This document shows, piece after piece, positions 1 through 9,041 of a stretch of 57,416 nucleotides of DNA. Source of the stretch: DASYXW01 sp035934405 (GTDB lineage: Bacteria; Acidobacteriota; Terriglobia; UBA7540); NCBI GenBank assembly GCA_035934405.1, contig DASYXW010000098.1:1-57416 (forward strand), read 5' to 3'. Positions within the stretch are counted from its first letter, which is position 1; each line of letters begins with the position of its first letter. The position numbers were made by a program, and so were the translations under genes. The notes beneath the pieces are model-generated. The model did no database searches. It saw only the letters and a list, made by a program, of their open reading frames with translations, and was not told the origin of the DNA.

Positions 1-869
1 AGAATCTCGGGGACTTTCTGTACCCGATTGAGGACCAGTGCAAGATCGCGCTGGTGGGAGACTGGGGCGCCGACAATCCGTCGGCGGTGAACGTCAGCCA
101 TCAGATCCAGAATCTGGGCGCGGATTACGTCATCCACCTTGGTGACATCTATTACGCCGGGCAGGGCAACGAAGCGGAGAGCTTTCTGAAGCTATGGCCA
201 AGAGCGGGCCAGAAACGATCCTTCGCGCTCAACGGCAACCACGAGATGTACAGCGGCGGCCACGCCTACTTCGAGAAGGTGCTCACGGCGCCGGGATTCG
301 GGCAAGCCGCCAGCTACTTTGGGCTTTACAATCAAGCGTGGCAATTCCTCGGTGTGGACACGGCTTATGTGGAGCACCGCCTGCTGAGCGATCAGGACGC
401 GAGGCTCACCAAACAGTTTGACTGGCTGGTGGACAAGCTGAAGGATACGAGTCAAAAAAACATCTTGCTGAGTCATCATCAACCGCTGTCAGCCTTCGCT
501 CTGGAGCACGCTGCCGCCGCCGGCTTGCGCGACGATATCGGCAAGCTGACCTTGGCGGTGGGTGCGGCGGGGGCGTCGAGCATCTACGCCTGGTTTTTTG
601 GGCACGAACATCGCTGCACGATCTACGACGATACGCGCACCGAGTATCGCGCGCGGCTGATCGGGCACGGCGCGATTCCCAATGACATCCCGAATGGCAT
701 TCCGGACGTCGGGTGCGTGCCCTTCACGGCCATCAACCAAACGCGCAAGCCGGACGGCAGCGGCTACCTCATCAGTGGATTCGCGCTGCTGGCGCTGGAC
801 GGCCCGACGATATCAATTCAGTACGTCAACGAAGACGGCAGCGTGTGGCAGAAGGAACAGTGGCCGTAA
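1..869 (+). CDS. Calcineurin-like metallophosphoesterase, 5'-truncated by window edge
   Basis: The reading frame is open from base 3, upstream of the first GTG at 54, so the N-terminus lies outside the window. The visible protein has the full ordered metallophosphoesterase signature: VGDWG (metal-binding Asp), HLGDIYYAG (bridging Asp), NGNHE (Asn and His), LLSHHQP (His) and FFGHEH (GHxH). This predicts a dinuclear-metal phosphatase or phosphodiesterase; the substrate cannot be read from the sequence. The GTG at 54 cuts into the first motif, which supports a start further upstream. The next gene begins only seven bases after the stop and probably shares the transcript. Family assignment is secure; physiological role is unknown. 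Confidence 0.88.
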   Translation, partial: NLGDFLYPIEDQCKIALVGDWGADNPSAVNVSHQIQNLGADYVIHLGDIYYAGQGNEAESFLKLWPRAGQKRSFALNGNHEMYSGGHAYFEKVLTAPGFGQAASYFGLYNQAWQFLGVDTAYVEHRLLSDQDARLTKQFDWLVDKLKDTSQKNILLSHHQPLSAFALEHAAAAGLRDDIGKLTLAVGAAGASSIYAWFFGHEHRCTIYDDTRTEYRARLIGHGAIPNDIPNGIPDVGCVPFTAINQTRKPDGSGYLISGFALLALDGPTISIQYVNEDGSVWQKEQWP

Positions 870-876
870 GGCGCTT

Positions 877-2202
877 ATGCCTTTGATCTTCATTGGAGTG
901 GCGATTTTGGCGCTGCTGGTGGGCGCAAGCTCAGTGGCTTCTTATCTGCGTCTGCTGATGCGGCGGCTTACACCAGGGGCTGTGCGAAAGCTCTTCGAAG
1001 CCGGCGGCAAGCACCGGGTTCGCGCCGACCGCGAGCGGGTGGGGATTTCGATTTCGGCGCTGCACGGCGCCGCGATGGCGGCATTTGCGGCGGGCTTGAC
1101 GGCGCTGCTCTTTATCGCGCGGCCGGCCCATGCCCGACAGAACCTTTTTACGTCGCTTCTGGTGGTGCTGGGAGTGATCGCCATCTGCGACCAGTTGATT
1201 CCCTTCGTTCTGGTCGCGCGTCACGATGAGCCGGAAGTCATCCTCGAACGCTGGATGCCTTTTTTGCGCCGCGCGGTTTACCTGGCGTTGCCCCTCACGT
1301 TCCCCGTCCTCGTTTCAAGCACCATCTCGCGCCTGCTTGAAGCCGAGACGGTGGATTCCGAGGAGACGAGCGCCCAGGGCAACCTCCAGGAGTTCATCGA
1401 GGCCGGCGAAGAGGAGGGACTGATCGAAAAGGGCGAAGGCGAAATGCTGCAATCGGTGGTGGAGTTCGGCGACAAGGTGGTGAGGGAAGTGATGACGCCG
1501 CGGCCTGAGATCGCCGCCATCGAAATCCACGCGCCGGTGGAGGAGTTGCGGCGGCTCTTTCGCGAGACGCGCCACTCCCGCTTTCCGGTGTATGCCGGGC
1601 AGCTCGACGACATTCGGGGCTTTGTGAGCGTGCGCGACCTGATGGAACTGCCACCGGAAGGGCAGGCCCGCGTCACGCTGCGCTCGCTGGTGCGGCCGGT
1701 TCCTTTTGTGCCGGAGACCAAACGCAACGCCGACCTGCTGAAAGAACTGCAACAATCCACGCCGCAACTGGCCATCGTGATTGACGAGCATGGCAGCGTG
1801 GCTGGCCTGGTCACCCTTGAAGATCTGGTGGAAGAGATCGTCGGCGAGATCCGGGATGAAGTTGAGACCCACGACCGTGACATCGTGAAGGAGTCGGAAG
1901 GCCGCTACCTCGTGAAGGGGCAGACAGAGCTCGCCCAGGTAGTCGACGAACTTCACCTGCCGGTCGGGCCCGGCGAATACTCCACCGTGGCGGGCCTGGT
2001 GCTCGCCCGGCTCGGCCACGTGCCCTCGCCGGGCGAGAGGCTGGAAGAGCATGGCGTGTTCTTCGAAGTGCTGGAAGCGAATCCGCGAACCGTCGTGAAA
2101 CTCCGCGTGACCTTACCGACTGGGCCGGCCGGGCCGGTTGCGTCGGCCGGGCCACCCGGACCCAAGGCTGAGAGTCCAGACTCGAAAATCGAGGCGCTAT
2201 GA
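877..2202 (+). CDS. CNNM transmembrane / CBS-pair / CorC_HlyC-domain protein (hemolysin C family)
   Basis: A 441-residue protein starting at ATG 877, just after the upstream stop, with a short TAAGG before it. The longer open frame to the left overlaps the phosphoesterase and is not coding. Four hydrophobic segments (about residues 3-25, 60-82, 91-111 and 129-147) form the membrane domain. A CBS pair follows, starting at VMTPR near residue 207. A C-terminal CorC_HlyC domain follows, with its PGEYSTVAG segment. Members of this family are linked to Mg2+/Co2+ efflux or resistance, and CBS pairs commonly sense adenine nucleotides. Its stop overlaps the era start (ATGA); this kind of gene is often found beside era/ybeY. 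The Pro/Gly-rich C-terminal tail looks low-complexity. Confidence 0.88.
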   Translation: MPLIFIGVAILALLVGASSVASYLRLLMRRLTPGAVRKLFEAGGKHRVRADRERVGISISALHGAAMAAFAAGLTALLFIARPAHARQNLFTSLLVVLGVIAICDQLIPFVLVARHDEPEVILERWMPFLRRAVYLALPLTFPVLVSSTISRLLEAETVDSEETSAQGNLQEFIEAGEEEGLIEKGEGEMLQSVVEFGDKVVREVMTPRPEIAAIEIHAPVEELRRLFRETRHSRFPVYAGQLDDIRGFVSVRDLMELPPEGQARVTLRSLVRPVPFVPETKRNADLLKELQQSTPQLAIVIDEHGSVAGLVTLEDLVEEIVGEIRDEVETHDRDIVKESEGRYLVKGQTELAQVVDELHLPVGPGEYSTVAGLVLARLGHVPSPGERLEEHGVFFEVLEANPRTVVKLRVTLPTGPAGPVASAGPPGPKAESPDSKIEAL

Positions 2203-3152
2203 GCGAGAGCGCAACCCTTGCCGAGGCGGCGGCCAAGCCGCAACAGGGGCCCGAACCACGGATCAAGTCCGGCTTTGTGGCCGTGGTGGGCCGTCCGAAC
2301 GCCGGCAAAAGCACGCTCATCAATGCTCTGGTCGGCGCCAAAGTCTCCATCGTCACGGCCGTGCCGCAAACCACCCGCAACCGCATTTTGGGCATTGTCA
2401 ACCGCCCGGGGGCGCAGATTGTCCTGATGGACACGCCCGGCATTCACAAACCGCTCTCGCGGTTGAACCGGCAGATGATGGCGTTTGCGCGCCAGGCACT
2501 CGAGGAGCGGGACATCGCGCTGCTGATCGTTGACGCGAGCGAAGAGTTTGGCAAAGGAGACGAGTTCACGCTGGGCCTGCTCAAGGAATACGCGCCCAAG
2601 ACTGTGCTCGTGCTCAACAAAGTCGACTTGGTGAGAAAGCCGCGCCTTTTGCCGCTGATCGAGCGTTATTCCAAGCTCTACGATTTCAAGGAGATTTTTC
2701 CGGTCGCGGCACTTTCGGGTGACGGGCTTGAGGATCTGCTGAACGCCGTGATCAAGCTCCTGCCGGAAGGGCCGCAGTATTTCCCGCCCGAGGTTTACAC
2801 CGACCAGCCGGAGCGGTTTCTGGCAGGTGAAATGGTGCGCGAACAGATCATCCGTCAGACGCGCCAGGAAATGCCATACGTCACGGCGGTCCTGGTGGAC
2901 GAATTCGAGGAGACGCCATCGCTCACCCGGATTCGCGCCACGATCGTGGTGGAAAAGGACTCGCAAAAACCCATCGTGATCGGGGCCGACGGGGCGCGGA
3001 TCAAGCAGATTGGGACGGAGGCGCGCGTCGAGCTCGAAAAACTGTTTCCGCCCAAGGTTTTTCTTGACCTTCACGTGAAGGTCGAGCCGCAATGGCGCGA
3101 CAATCGCGCTGTGATCGCCCAGCTTGACTACCGCGACGACTCACGCCCCTAA
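2199..3152 (+). CDS. era: GTPase Era
   Basis: A 317-residue GTPase that binds 16S rRNA and helps mature the 30S ribosomal subunit. The G motifs are all present: GRPNAGKS (about residues 31-38), the TTRNR switch-I threonine, DTPG (about 78-81) and NKVD (about 140-143). The C-terminal KH domain contains the typical VIGADGARIKQIG stretch used for RNA binding. The N-terminus carries about 20 extra Ala/Pro-rich residues. The start codon overlaps the previous stop (ATGA), implying translational coupling. The length and motif set are normal for an active Era. Confidence 0.96.
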   Translation: MSESATLAEAAAKPQQGPEPRIKSGFVAVVGRPNAGKSTLINALVGAKVSIVTAVPQTTRNRILGIVNRPGAQIVLMDTPGIHKPLSRLNRQMMAFARQALEERDIALLIVDASEEFGKGDEFTLGLLKEYAPKTVLVLNKVDLVRKPRLLPLIERYSKLYDFKEIFPVAALSGDGLEDLLNAVIKLLPEGPQYFPPEVYTDQPERFLAGEMVREQIIRQTRQEMPYVTAVLVDEFEETPSLTRIRATIVVEKDSQKPIVIGADGARIKQIGTEARVELEKLFPPKVFLDLHVKVEPQWRDNRAVIAQLDYRDDSRP

Positions 3153-3173
3153 GGCCCCCGCACCCGCAAGACT

Positions 3174-3557
3174 TCAAGCAGGCTCGGCGACCAGCTCCAG
3201 CCGGTTCCCGAAGGGATCGTGGAGGTGACATCGCCGCACACCGGGGATGGCGCTGTCTCCAACCGGCTCCACCGGCTCGAAACCGAGAGCGCGCAAGCGG
3301 GTGACGAGCGCAGGATAGTCGCGGCAGCGCAACGCGGGATGCGCTTTGCGCGCCGGACGGAAGTCCGATTCCACTCCGAGATGCAGGTTGACCGTGCCGC
3401 TCGTGAACCACGCGCCGCCGAGCGCCGCCAAGCCGGCCGGCTTGGCAACTTCGATCATGCCGAGCGCCCCGGCGTAAAACCGCCGAGCCGCGTCCTCGCC
3501 ACCCGGCGGCATGGCAAGCTGCACGTGGTCGATGGCGGTGAACGGCGCCTCAGGCAT
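3174..3557 (-). CDS. VOC (glyoxalase/bleomycin-resistance) superfamily protein
   Basis: A 127-residue single-domain protein convergent with era. It shows the vicinal-oxygen-chelate pattern: IDHVQL (first metal His), NLHLGVE (second) and NRLELVAE (Glu) near the C-terminus, with HDPFGN before the last strand. These are the residues expected to hold a divalent metal. The ATG at 3557 is chosen because AGGAG sits eight bases upstream; the alternative starts at 3563 and 3566 are too close to that site. The reaction (lyase, dioxygenase or resistance) cannot be told from the sequence. Confidence 0.85.
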   Translation of the reverse strand: MPEAPFTAIDHVQLAMPPGGEDAARRFYAGALGMIEVAKPAGLAALGGAWFTSGTVNLHLGVESDFRPARKAHPALRCRDYPALVTRLRALGFEPVEPVGDSAIPGVRRCHLHDPFGNRLELVAEPA

Positions 3558-3599
3558 GTCCATCACTCCTGTAGCCTACTTCGGTATACGCGGGGCGCC

Positions 3600-5012
<1,413 letters not shown>

Positions 5013-5035
5013 GTGTGCAGTCGTTCTGGCTTTTC

Positions 5036-5156
5036 GAAACTCGAAAATCGAAATTCGAAACTCGCAGACTGGCGGCGACAGTTTGTAAGAGGCGCGCAGA
5101 GGCAGTTCCGGCTCGCCCAGGCCACGGCGAGTTTCGATTTTCGAATTTCGAGCTTC
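5036..5156. repeat. 29-bp imperfect inverted repeat between kinase and regulator genes
   Basis: Two arms, 5036-5064 and 5128-5156, are reverse complements with about four mismatches, separated by 63 bases. Each arm is built of short TCGAAA/TCGAATT-like units. It occupies most of the 187-base gap between the NtrY-like and NtrC-like genes, so it would be transcribed as a long hairpin. A dispersed intergenic repeat, an mRNA-processing element and a regulator site are all possible. Confidence 0.7.
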
Positions 5157-5199
5157 ACAAATCCCATTGGCGCCCATCCTACCCTGGGTCCGCTCGTAA

Positions 5200-7452
5200 T
5201 CATGGCGCGGCGTCCACTGCCGTCGAGTCCAGCGGCAGCTCAATCGTAAACTTCGCGCCCGAGGGACGGTTTTCCTCCACCCGGATCCAGCCGTGGTGCT
5301 CGGAGACGATGCGGCTGACGATGGCAAGCCCCAGGCCGGTTCCCCGGCCCTTGGTGGAGAAGGTGGGGAGAAAAAGCTTCTCCCTGGCGTCGGGCGAAAT
5401 GCCCGGCCCGCTGTCGGCCACTTCCAGTTCCACCACGTCACGTTCCGCATCGAGCGTGGTGCGGATGCGGATTTCCCTAAGCGGCGAGTGTTCCAGAGCT
5501 TCCGCGGCGTTGTCCACCAGGTTCACCACCACCCGCTTCATCTGCGCCGGGTCCGCCTGAACCAGCGGCAGATCGCCGGCAAGTTCGCGATGCACGTGAA
5601 TACCCGCGAGGCGCCCGTCAAAAACATTCAGCGCGTCCTCCACGATCGCGTTGAGGCTGGAGGGAACAGGCTGCGACACCGGGAAGCGCGCGAAGGCCGA
5701 GAACTCATCCACCAGCGCTTTGAGGGTCGCCACTTCGCCACTAACCAGTGAGGCGCTTTCAGCGATGGTTTCGACGAGCGCGGGAGAGACATCTCCCGGT
5801 CCGGCCCGATCGATCAAGCGGCGAATCCTTTCCGTCGAGAGCTGGATGGGCGTAAGCGGGTTCTTGATTTCGTGCGCCAGGCGCCGGGCGACTTCCTGCC
5901 AGGCGGCCGATTTCTGCGCGCGCAGCAGGTCGGTGAGGTCGTCGAGGATGAGCACCCAACCCACGGCGCCGTGGCGGGCGCGGATGGAGGAAAGGGTGAG
6001 AGCCAGCGAAGAGCGGCGTCCGTTGAGGTCCAGTTCCATTTGGCGTGTCACCGTGCCCTGACGTCCGGCGCGGCGAAACATCTGCGCCACTTCACGGGCG
6101 TCTTCGGCGGAGAAGAGGTCGGTGAGGCGGCGCGCTGACTTCACTTCCGCGCGGCCGAACGTGCGCTCGACGGTGGAATTGACGCGCGTGATTTCACCCT
6201 GCGGGTTAAAGGAAATGACGCCGGCGGGAATGCTTTCGAGGATGGCCTCCAGGGTGTTGCTGCGCTCTTCGAGCGCGCGGTTGGCGCCCTGCAAGTCCTG
6301 CGCGGCGCGTTCAAGGGCGTGGCGGCTTTCCTGAAGCTGCAGGGTCATCTGGTTGAAGGACCGGATGAGTGTGGTCAGTTCGCCATCGGCCCGAGCCGAG
6401 ACCTGAAAGGCAAGGTTCCCTTCGGACACCTGCTGCGTGCCTTCGGCCAGCGCCTGGATGGGGACGGTGACCTGCTTGGAAAGGAACATGGCGAGCCAGG
6501 TGGCGGAGAAGAGGATCAGGAGGGTGACGAGCCATAGAATGGAGAGGTCAGCGCGCTTGATCGCCTTGCGCTCGCGCCCGAGCGCATCGTAACGCTCGGC
6601 CTCACGCTCGATCTGGTCTGCGATCTGCTGAACGTTGAGCGGCAATTGCCGTACGCTGACCACGGCGCCGAGCCTCCGGCCGGCGTCGTCCTCGACCGCG
6701 CGGGCCGAGAGAAAAAGATCTGAGGGCGCCGCGCGCCAGCGGGCCGTCTCTCCCTCGGGCCACGCCTGGCCGGAGGTGAGGGCAGGGAAGAGCTTCGTGA
6801 TTTCCGCGAGCGGCGGATCCTGGCCGCCAGCGCGAGCCACCACGCGGCCCTGGGAGTCGAACACAACCGCAGCCGCGAGTTGCATGCTCTTGATTTGCCG
6901 CGCCATCGTGTTCTCGATGGCGGGGAAATCGTGCTTCAGGAGAGCCTGACGCAGTTGGGGGTTGACGACCAGGTGGGCGGAGTCGTCGAGGGCCCGCTGC
7001 TGGGCCTGCACGCTGAGCTCTTCCGAGACTTGGTGCACGTCCTGGCGGAGAACGTCAAAGGGAATGCCAAACCACCGGTCAAGGCTGCGGTTGAGCAGTC
7101 CGTAGGCGAAGAGGAAAAGGAAGCAGACCGGAACCAGCGACATGGCCAAGAAGGCCACCACCATTTTCGTCTTGAATCGCGAGCCGAGTTGCTCCTGGCG
7201 CCGCTCGACGTAGAGCTTGATCAGAATGCGCAGAAGAATCAGACCGAAGATAAAGAAGGCGACAAAGACGAACGCCGAAAGCGCCAGGAGAAGGATCGTG
7301 GTCTGGGCGCTCTGCGGGTCGAGGAAAGAGAGCTTCAGCGACGCTTGGCTCCAGCCGAGGAAAAAGAGAAATAGGACGAGAATCGCCAAGGCGACGAGGA
7401 AGGTTCGGCCCGGGGACTTGGGACCTTCGGGAGCGGGGCTTGCGTTGTTCAT
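5200..7452 (-). CDS. NtrY-like membrane sensor histidine kinase (HAMP-PAS-HisKA-HATPase)
   Basis: A 750-residue protein starting at ATG 7452. The N-terminal part has several membrane helices (starts near residues 20, 53 and 95), an extracytoplasmic region, then another helix at about 300-320 followed by HAMP. A PAS domain follows (LEAILESIPAGVISFNPQGEI). The H-box is HEIKNPLTPIQLSTERIRR and the ATPase domain has NLVDNAAEAL, DSGPGI and GRGTGLGLA. This layout matches NtrY kinases, which pair with NtrX/NtrC regulators. The regulator gene follows in the same direction after 187 bases. No strong ribosome-binding site is seen; the repeat array at 7482-7600 lies directly upstream. Confidence 0.92.
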   Translation of the reverse strand: MNNASPAPEGPKSPGRTFLVALAILVLFLFFLGWSQASLKLSFLDPQSAQTTILLLALSAFVFVAFFIFGLILLRILIKLYVERRQEQLGSRFKTKMVVAFLAMSLVPVCFLFLFAYGLLNRSLDRWFGIPFDVLRQDVHQVSEELSVQAQQRALDDSAHLVVNPQLRQALLKHDFPAIENTMARQIKSMQLAAAVVFDSQGRVVARAGGQDPPLAEITKLFPALTSGQAWPEGETARWRAAPSDLFLSARAVEDDAGRRLGAVVSVRQLPLNVQQIADQIEREAERYDALGRERKAIKRADLSILWLVTLLILFSATWLAMFLSKQVTVPIQALAEGTQQVSEGNLAFQVSARADGELTTLIRSFNQMTLQLQESRHALERAAQDLQGANRALEERSNTLEAILESIPAGVISFNPQGEITRVNSTVERTFGRAEVKSARRLTDLFSAEDAREVAQMFRRAGRQGTVTRQMELDLNGRRSSLALTLSSIRARHGAVGWVLILDDLTDLLRAQKSAAWQEVARRLAHEIKNPLTPIQLSTERIRRLIDRAGPGDVSPALVETIAESASLVSGEVATLKALVDEFSAFARFPVSQPVPSSLNAIVEDALNVFDGRLAGIHVHRELAGDLPLVQADPAQMKRVVVNLVDNAAEALEHSPLREIRIRTTLDAERDVVELEVADSGPGISPDAREKLFLPTFSTKGRGTGLGLAIVSRIVSEHHGWIRVEENRPSGAKFTIELPLDSTAVDAAP

Positions 7453-7481
7453 TTCAGGGCGCTATGTTTGATTAAAGCTAG

Positions 7482-7600
7482 CATTATCAGATAGTTGACG
7501 GCTTTACTAATGTAATAGGCTTATTTTCAACCACTTGACGGCTTTCGGTCTTTCCGAAAACGGCTTTCCTTTATTTTCAATAGTTTGACGGCTTCGTTCG
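7482..7600 (-). repeat. Three-unit ~120-bp repeat array, copy 1 (upstream of NtrY-like kinase)
   Basis: On the plus strand the unit is TTATTTTCAA, four bases, then TTGACGGCTTY. Full units lie at 7521-7545 and 7571-7595; a degenerate one with ATTATCAG ends at 7505. The TTGACGG boxes start at 7495, 7535 and 7585, so spacings are 40 and 50 bases. A second copy with the same order and nearly the same spacing occurs at 25851-25975 on the opposite strand. Relative to the downstream gene both copies have the same orientation. Function unknown; same-face operator array, small RNA or mobile repeat are possible. Confidence 0.85.
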
Positions 7601-7608
7601 TAATATTT

Positions 7609-8754
7609 TTAGATTTTTTCCTGCACTGCACCCCTCGCTTTGTCAGCACCCGTTGGCCGCGCCAGGACTGACGGCAGCCGATGGTTATCAATCGCATCGA
7701 ACATACCGCCAAAGACAAAGTTCCGGACGGTGTCGTTGGCCAGGAAGTCGTGTGGGAACCCGAGTTCGATGCGGCTGATGTTGTCCAAGCGCAAGACGTG
7801 CTCGTCCGGCAGCATGAAGTTCAGACAGGCAAGGTTCTCTTTGATCTGGTCCACTCGCCGTCCGCCGATGATGGGAATCGCACCTTTGGAACGGAGCCAA
7901 TTCAGCGCCACTTGCGAGGAAGTGGCGCCGGTCTCCCGCGCGATCTGGCCCACCTGCTCCGCGATGCGCAGACTGCGCTCGGTGAGCGGCGCGAAGCTGG
8001 CCGAGACGGCGTCGTCGAGGCGTTTGGGGAGGACCGCCGAAACTGACGCCGAGGAGGATGGCGTTGAGGCCGGGGCGGAGCCCGCCGGCCGGTTGTATTT
8101 TCCTGAAAGCAGGCCAGCCTTGAGCGGCGACCACGCCGCGACTCCTATGTCGAGCGCGCGCGCCATCGGCAGCAGCTCGCGCTCGGGAGTGCGCTCGATG
8201 AGATTGTATTCGATCTGGAGGCCCACGAACGGAGTCCAGCCGCGCAACTCGGCGAGAATATTCGCCTGGGAAACGACCCACGCGGGGGTGTCGGAGACTC
8301 CGATGTAAAGCACCTTGCCGGCGCGTACCAGGTCGTCAAAGGCGCGCATCACCTCTTCGACGGGCGTGGTGAAATCCCAGGTGTGCAGCCAGAGGAGGTC
8401 AATGTAAGTGGTGTTCAGCCGCTTCAGGCTGGCTTCGACGGATTGCACCATGCTCTTGCGATGGTTGCCCGCGACATTCGGGTCGTTATTCGGAATGCCG
8501 TCCGTATACTTTGTCGCAAGGACAATCCGGTCGCGATCAGCGGCCATGAATTCGCCCAGGAACTCTTCGCTCGTGCCGTTGGTATAGGTGTTCGCCGTGT
8601 CAATGAAGTTGCCGCCGGCTTCAAGGAAGGCGTCGTACTGTCGGCGGCTTTCCTCTTTCGGCGCACCCCAGCCCCAGTCCTCGCCAAAGGTCATGGTGCC
8701 GAGGCACAATTCCGAAACCCGCAATCCACTCCTGCCCAGCAGCTTGTATCGCAT
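7609..8754 (-). CDS. Aldo/keto reductase
   Basis: A 381-residue NAD(P)H-dependent oxidoreductase of the aldo/keto reductase superfamily (YajO/Tas-like subgroup by appearance). The catalytic tetrad is visible: D52 and Y57 in NFIDTANTY, K82 in LATKYTDG and H124 in LWLHTWD. The C-terminal cofactor region has PIIGGRRVDQI. ATG 8754 is chosen because GGAG lies eight bases upstream and the protein starts with the typical MRYKLLGRSGLRVS. A Ser/Ala-rich insert at about residues 228-245 is unusual. The gene has no obvious link to neighbouring operons. Confidence 0.92.
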   Translation of the reverse strand: MRYKLLGRSGLRVSELCLGTMTFGEDWGWGAPKEESRRQYDAFLEAGGNFIDTANTYTNGTSEEFLGEFMAADRDRIVLATKYTDGIPNNDPNVAGNHRKSMVQSVEASLKRLNTTYIDLLWLHTWDFTTPVEEVMRAFDDLVRAGKVLYIGVSDTPAWVVSQANILAELRGWTPFVGLQIEYNLIERTPERELLPMARALDIGVAAWSPLKAGLLSGKYNRPAGSAPASTPSSSASVSAVLPKRLDDAVSASFAPLTERSLRIAEQVGQIARETGATSSQVALNWLRSKGAIPIIGGRRVDQIKENLACLNFMLPDEHVLRLDNISRIELGFPHDFLANDTVRNFVFGGMFDAIDNHRLPSVLARPTGADKARGAVQEKI

Positions 8755-9041
8755 CACGTGGTCTCCATGTCGCTGACGAGTGACGGGCCGGTGCGGTATC
8801 GAGATTGACTGCCTGTGTCTCGGATACCACAACGGGCACTGCGTCAGAATCCAAGTTATGCCGGCGTCAGGGCGAAGTCAAGGCGAGGGCACTGGCTCAC
8901 CATATTTACTATTGCGTTTACAGTACCCCGTGAGTAAACTATAGAGGACGGGGTTAGGGTTTATGGCAGTTGTTGAGTAACCCGTCGAAAGCTCGGCCCG
9001 ATGTCTGCCGATAGTCGCTTGGGGAACGTGAGGCCCAAGAA
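8755..9041. other. Intergenic region between divergent AKR and pilB genes
   Basis: A 287-base gap that must hold the promoters of both divergent genes. The only clear symmetry is GTTTAC, 12 bases, GTAAAC (8917-8940), a possible operator. I found no convincing -24/-12 element and no RNA gene. Confidence 0.4.

Noticed and set aside
7482..7600. CRISPR interpretation of the repeat array
   Set aside because: Units are only about 25 bases, imperfect, three in number, with similar inter-unit DNA and no cas genes.
7527..7718. Short minus-strand ORF over the repeat array, and similar ORFs at 25760-26109
   Set aside because: They translate the repeat units themselves in arbitrary frames and lack ribosome-binding sites.
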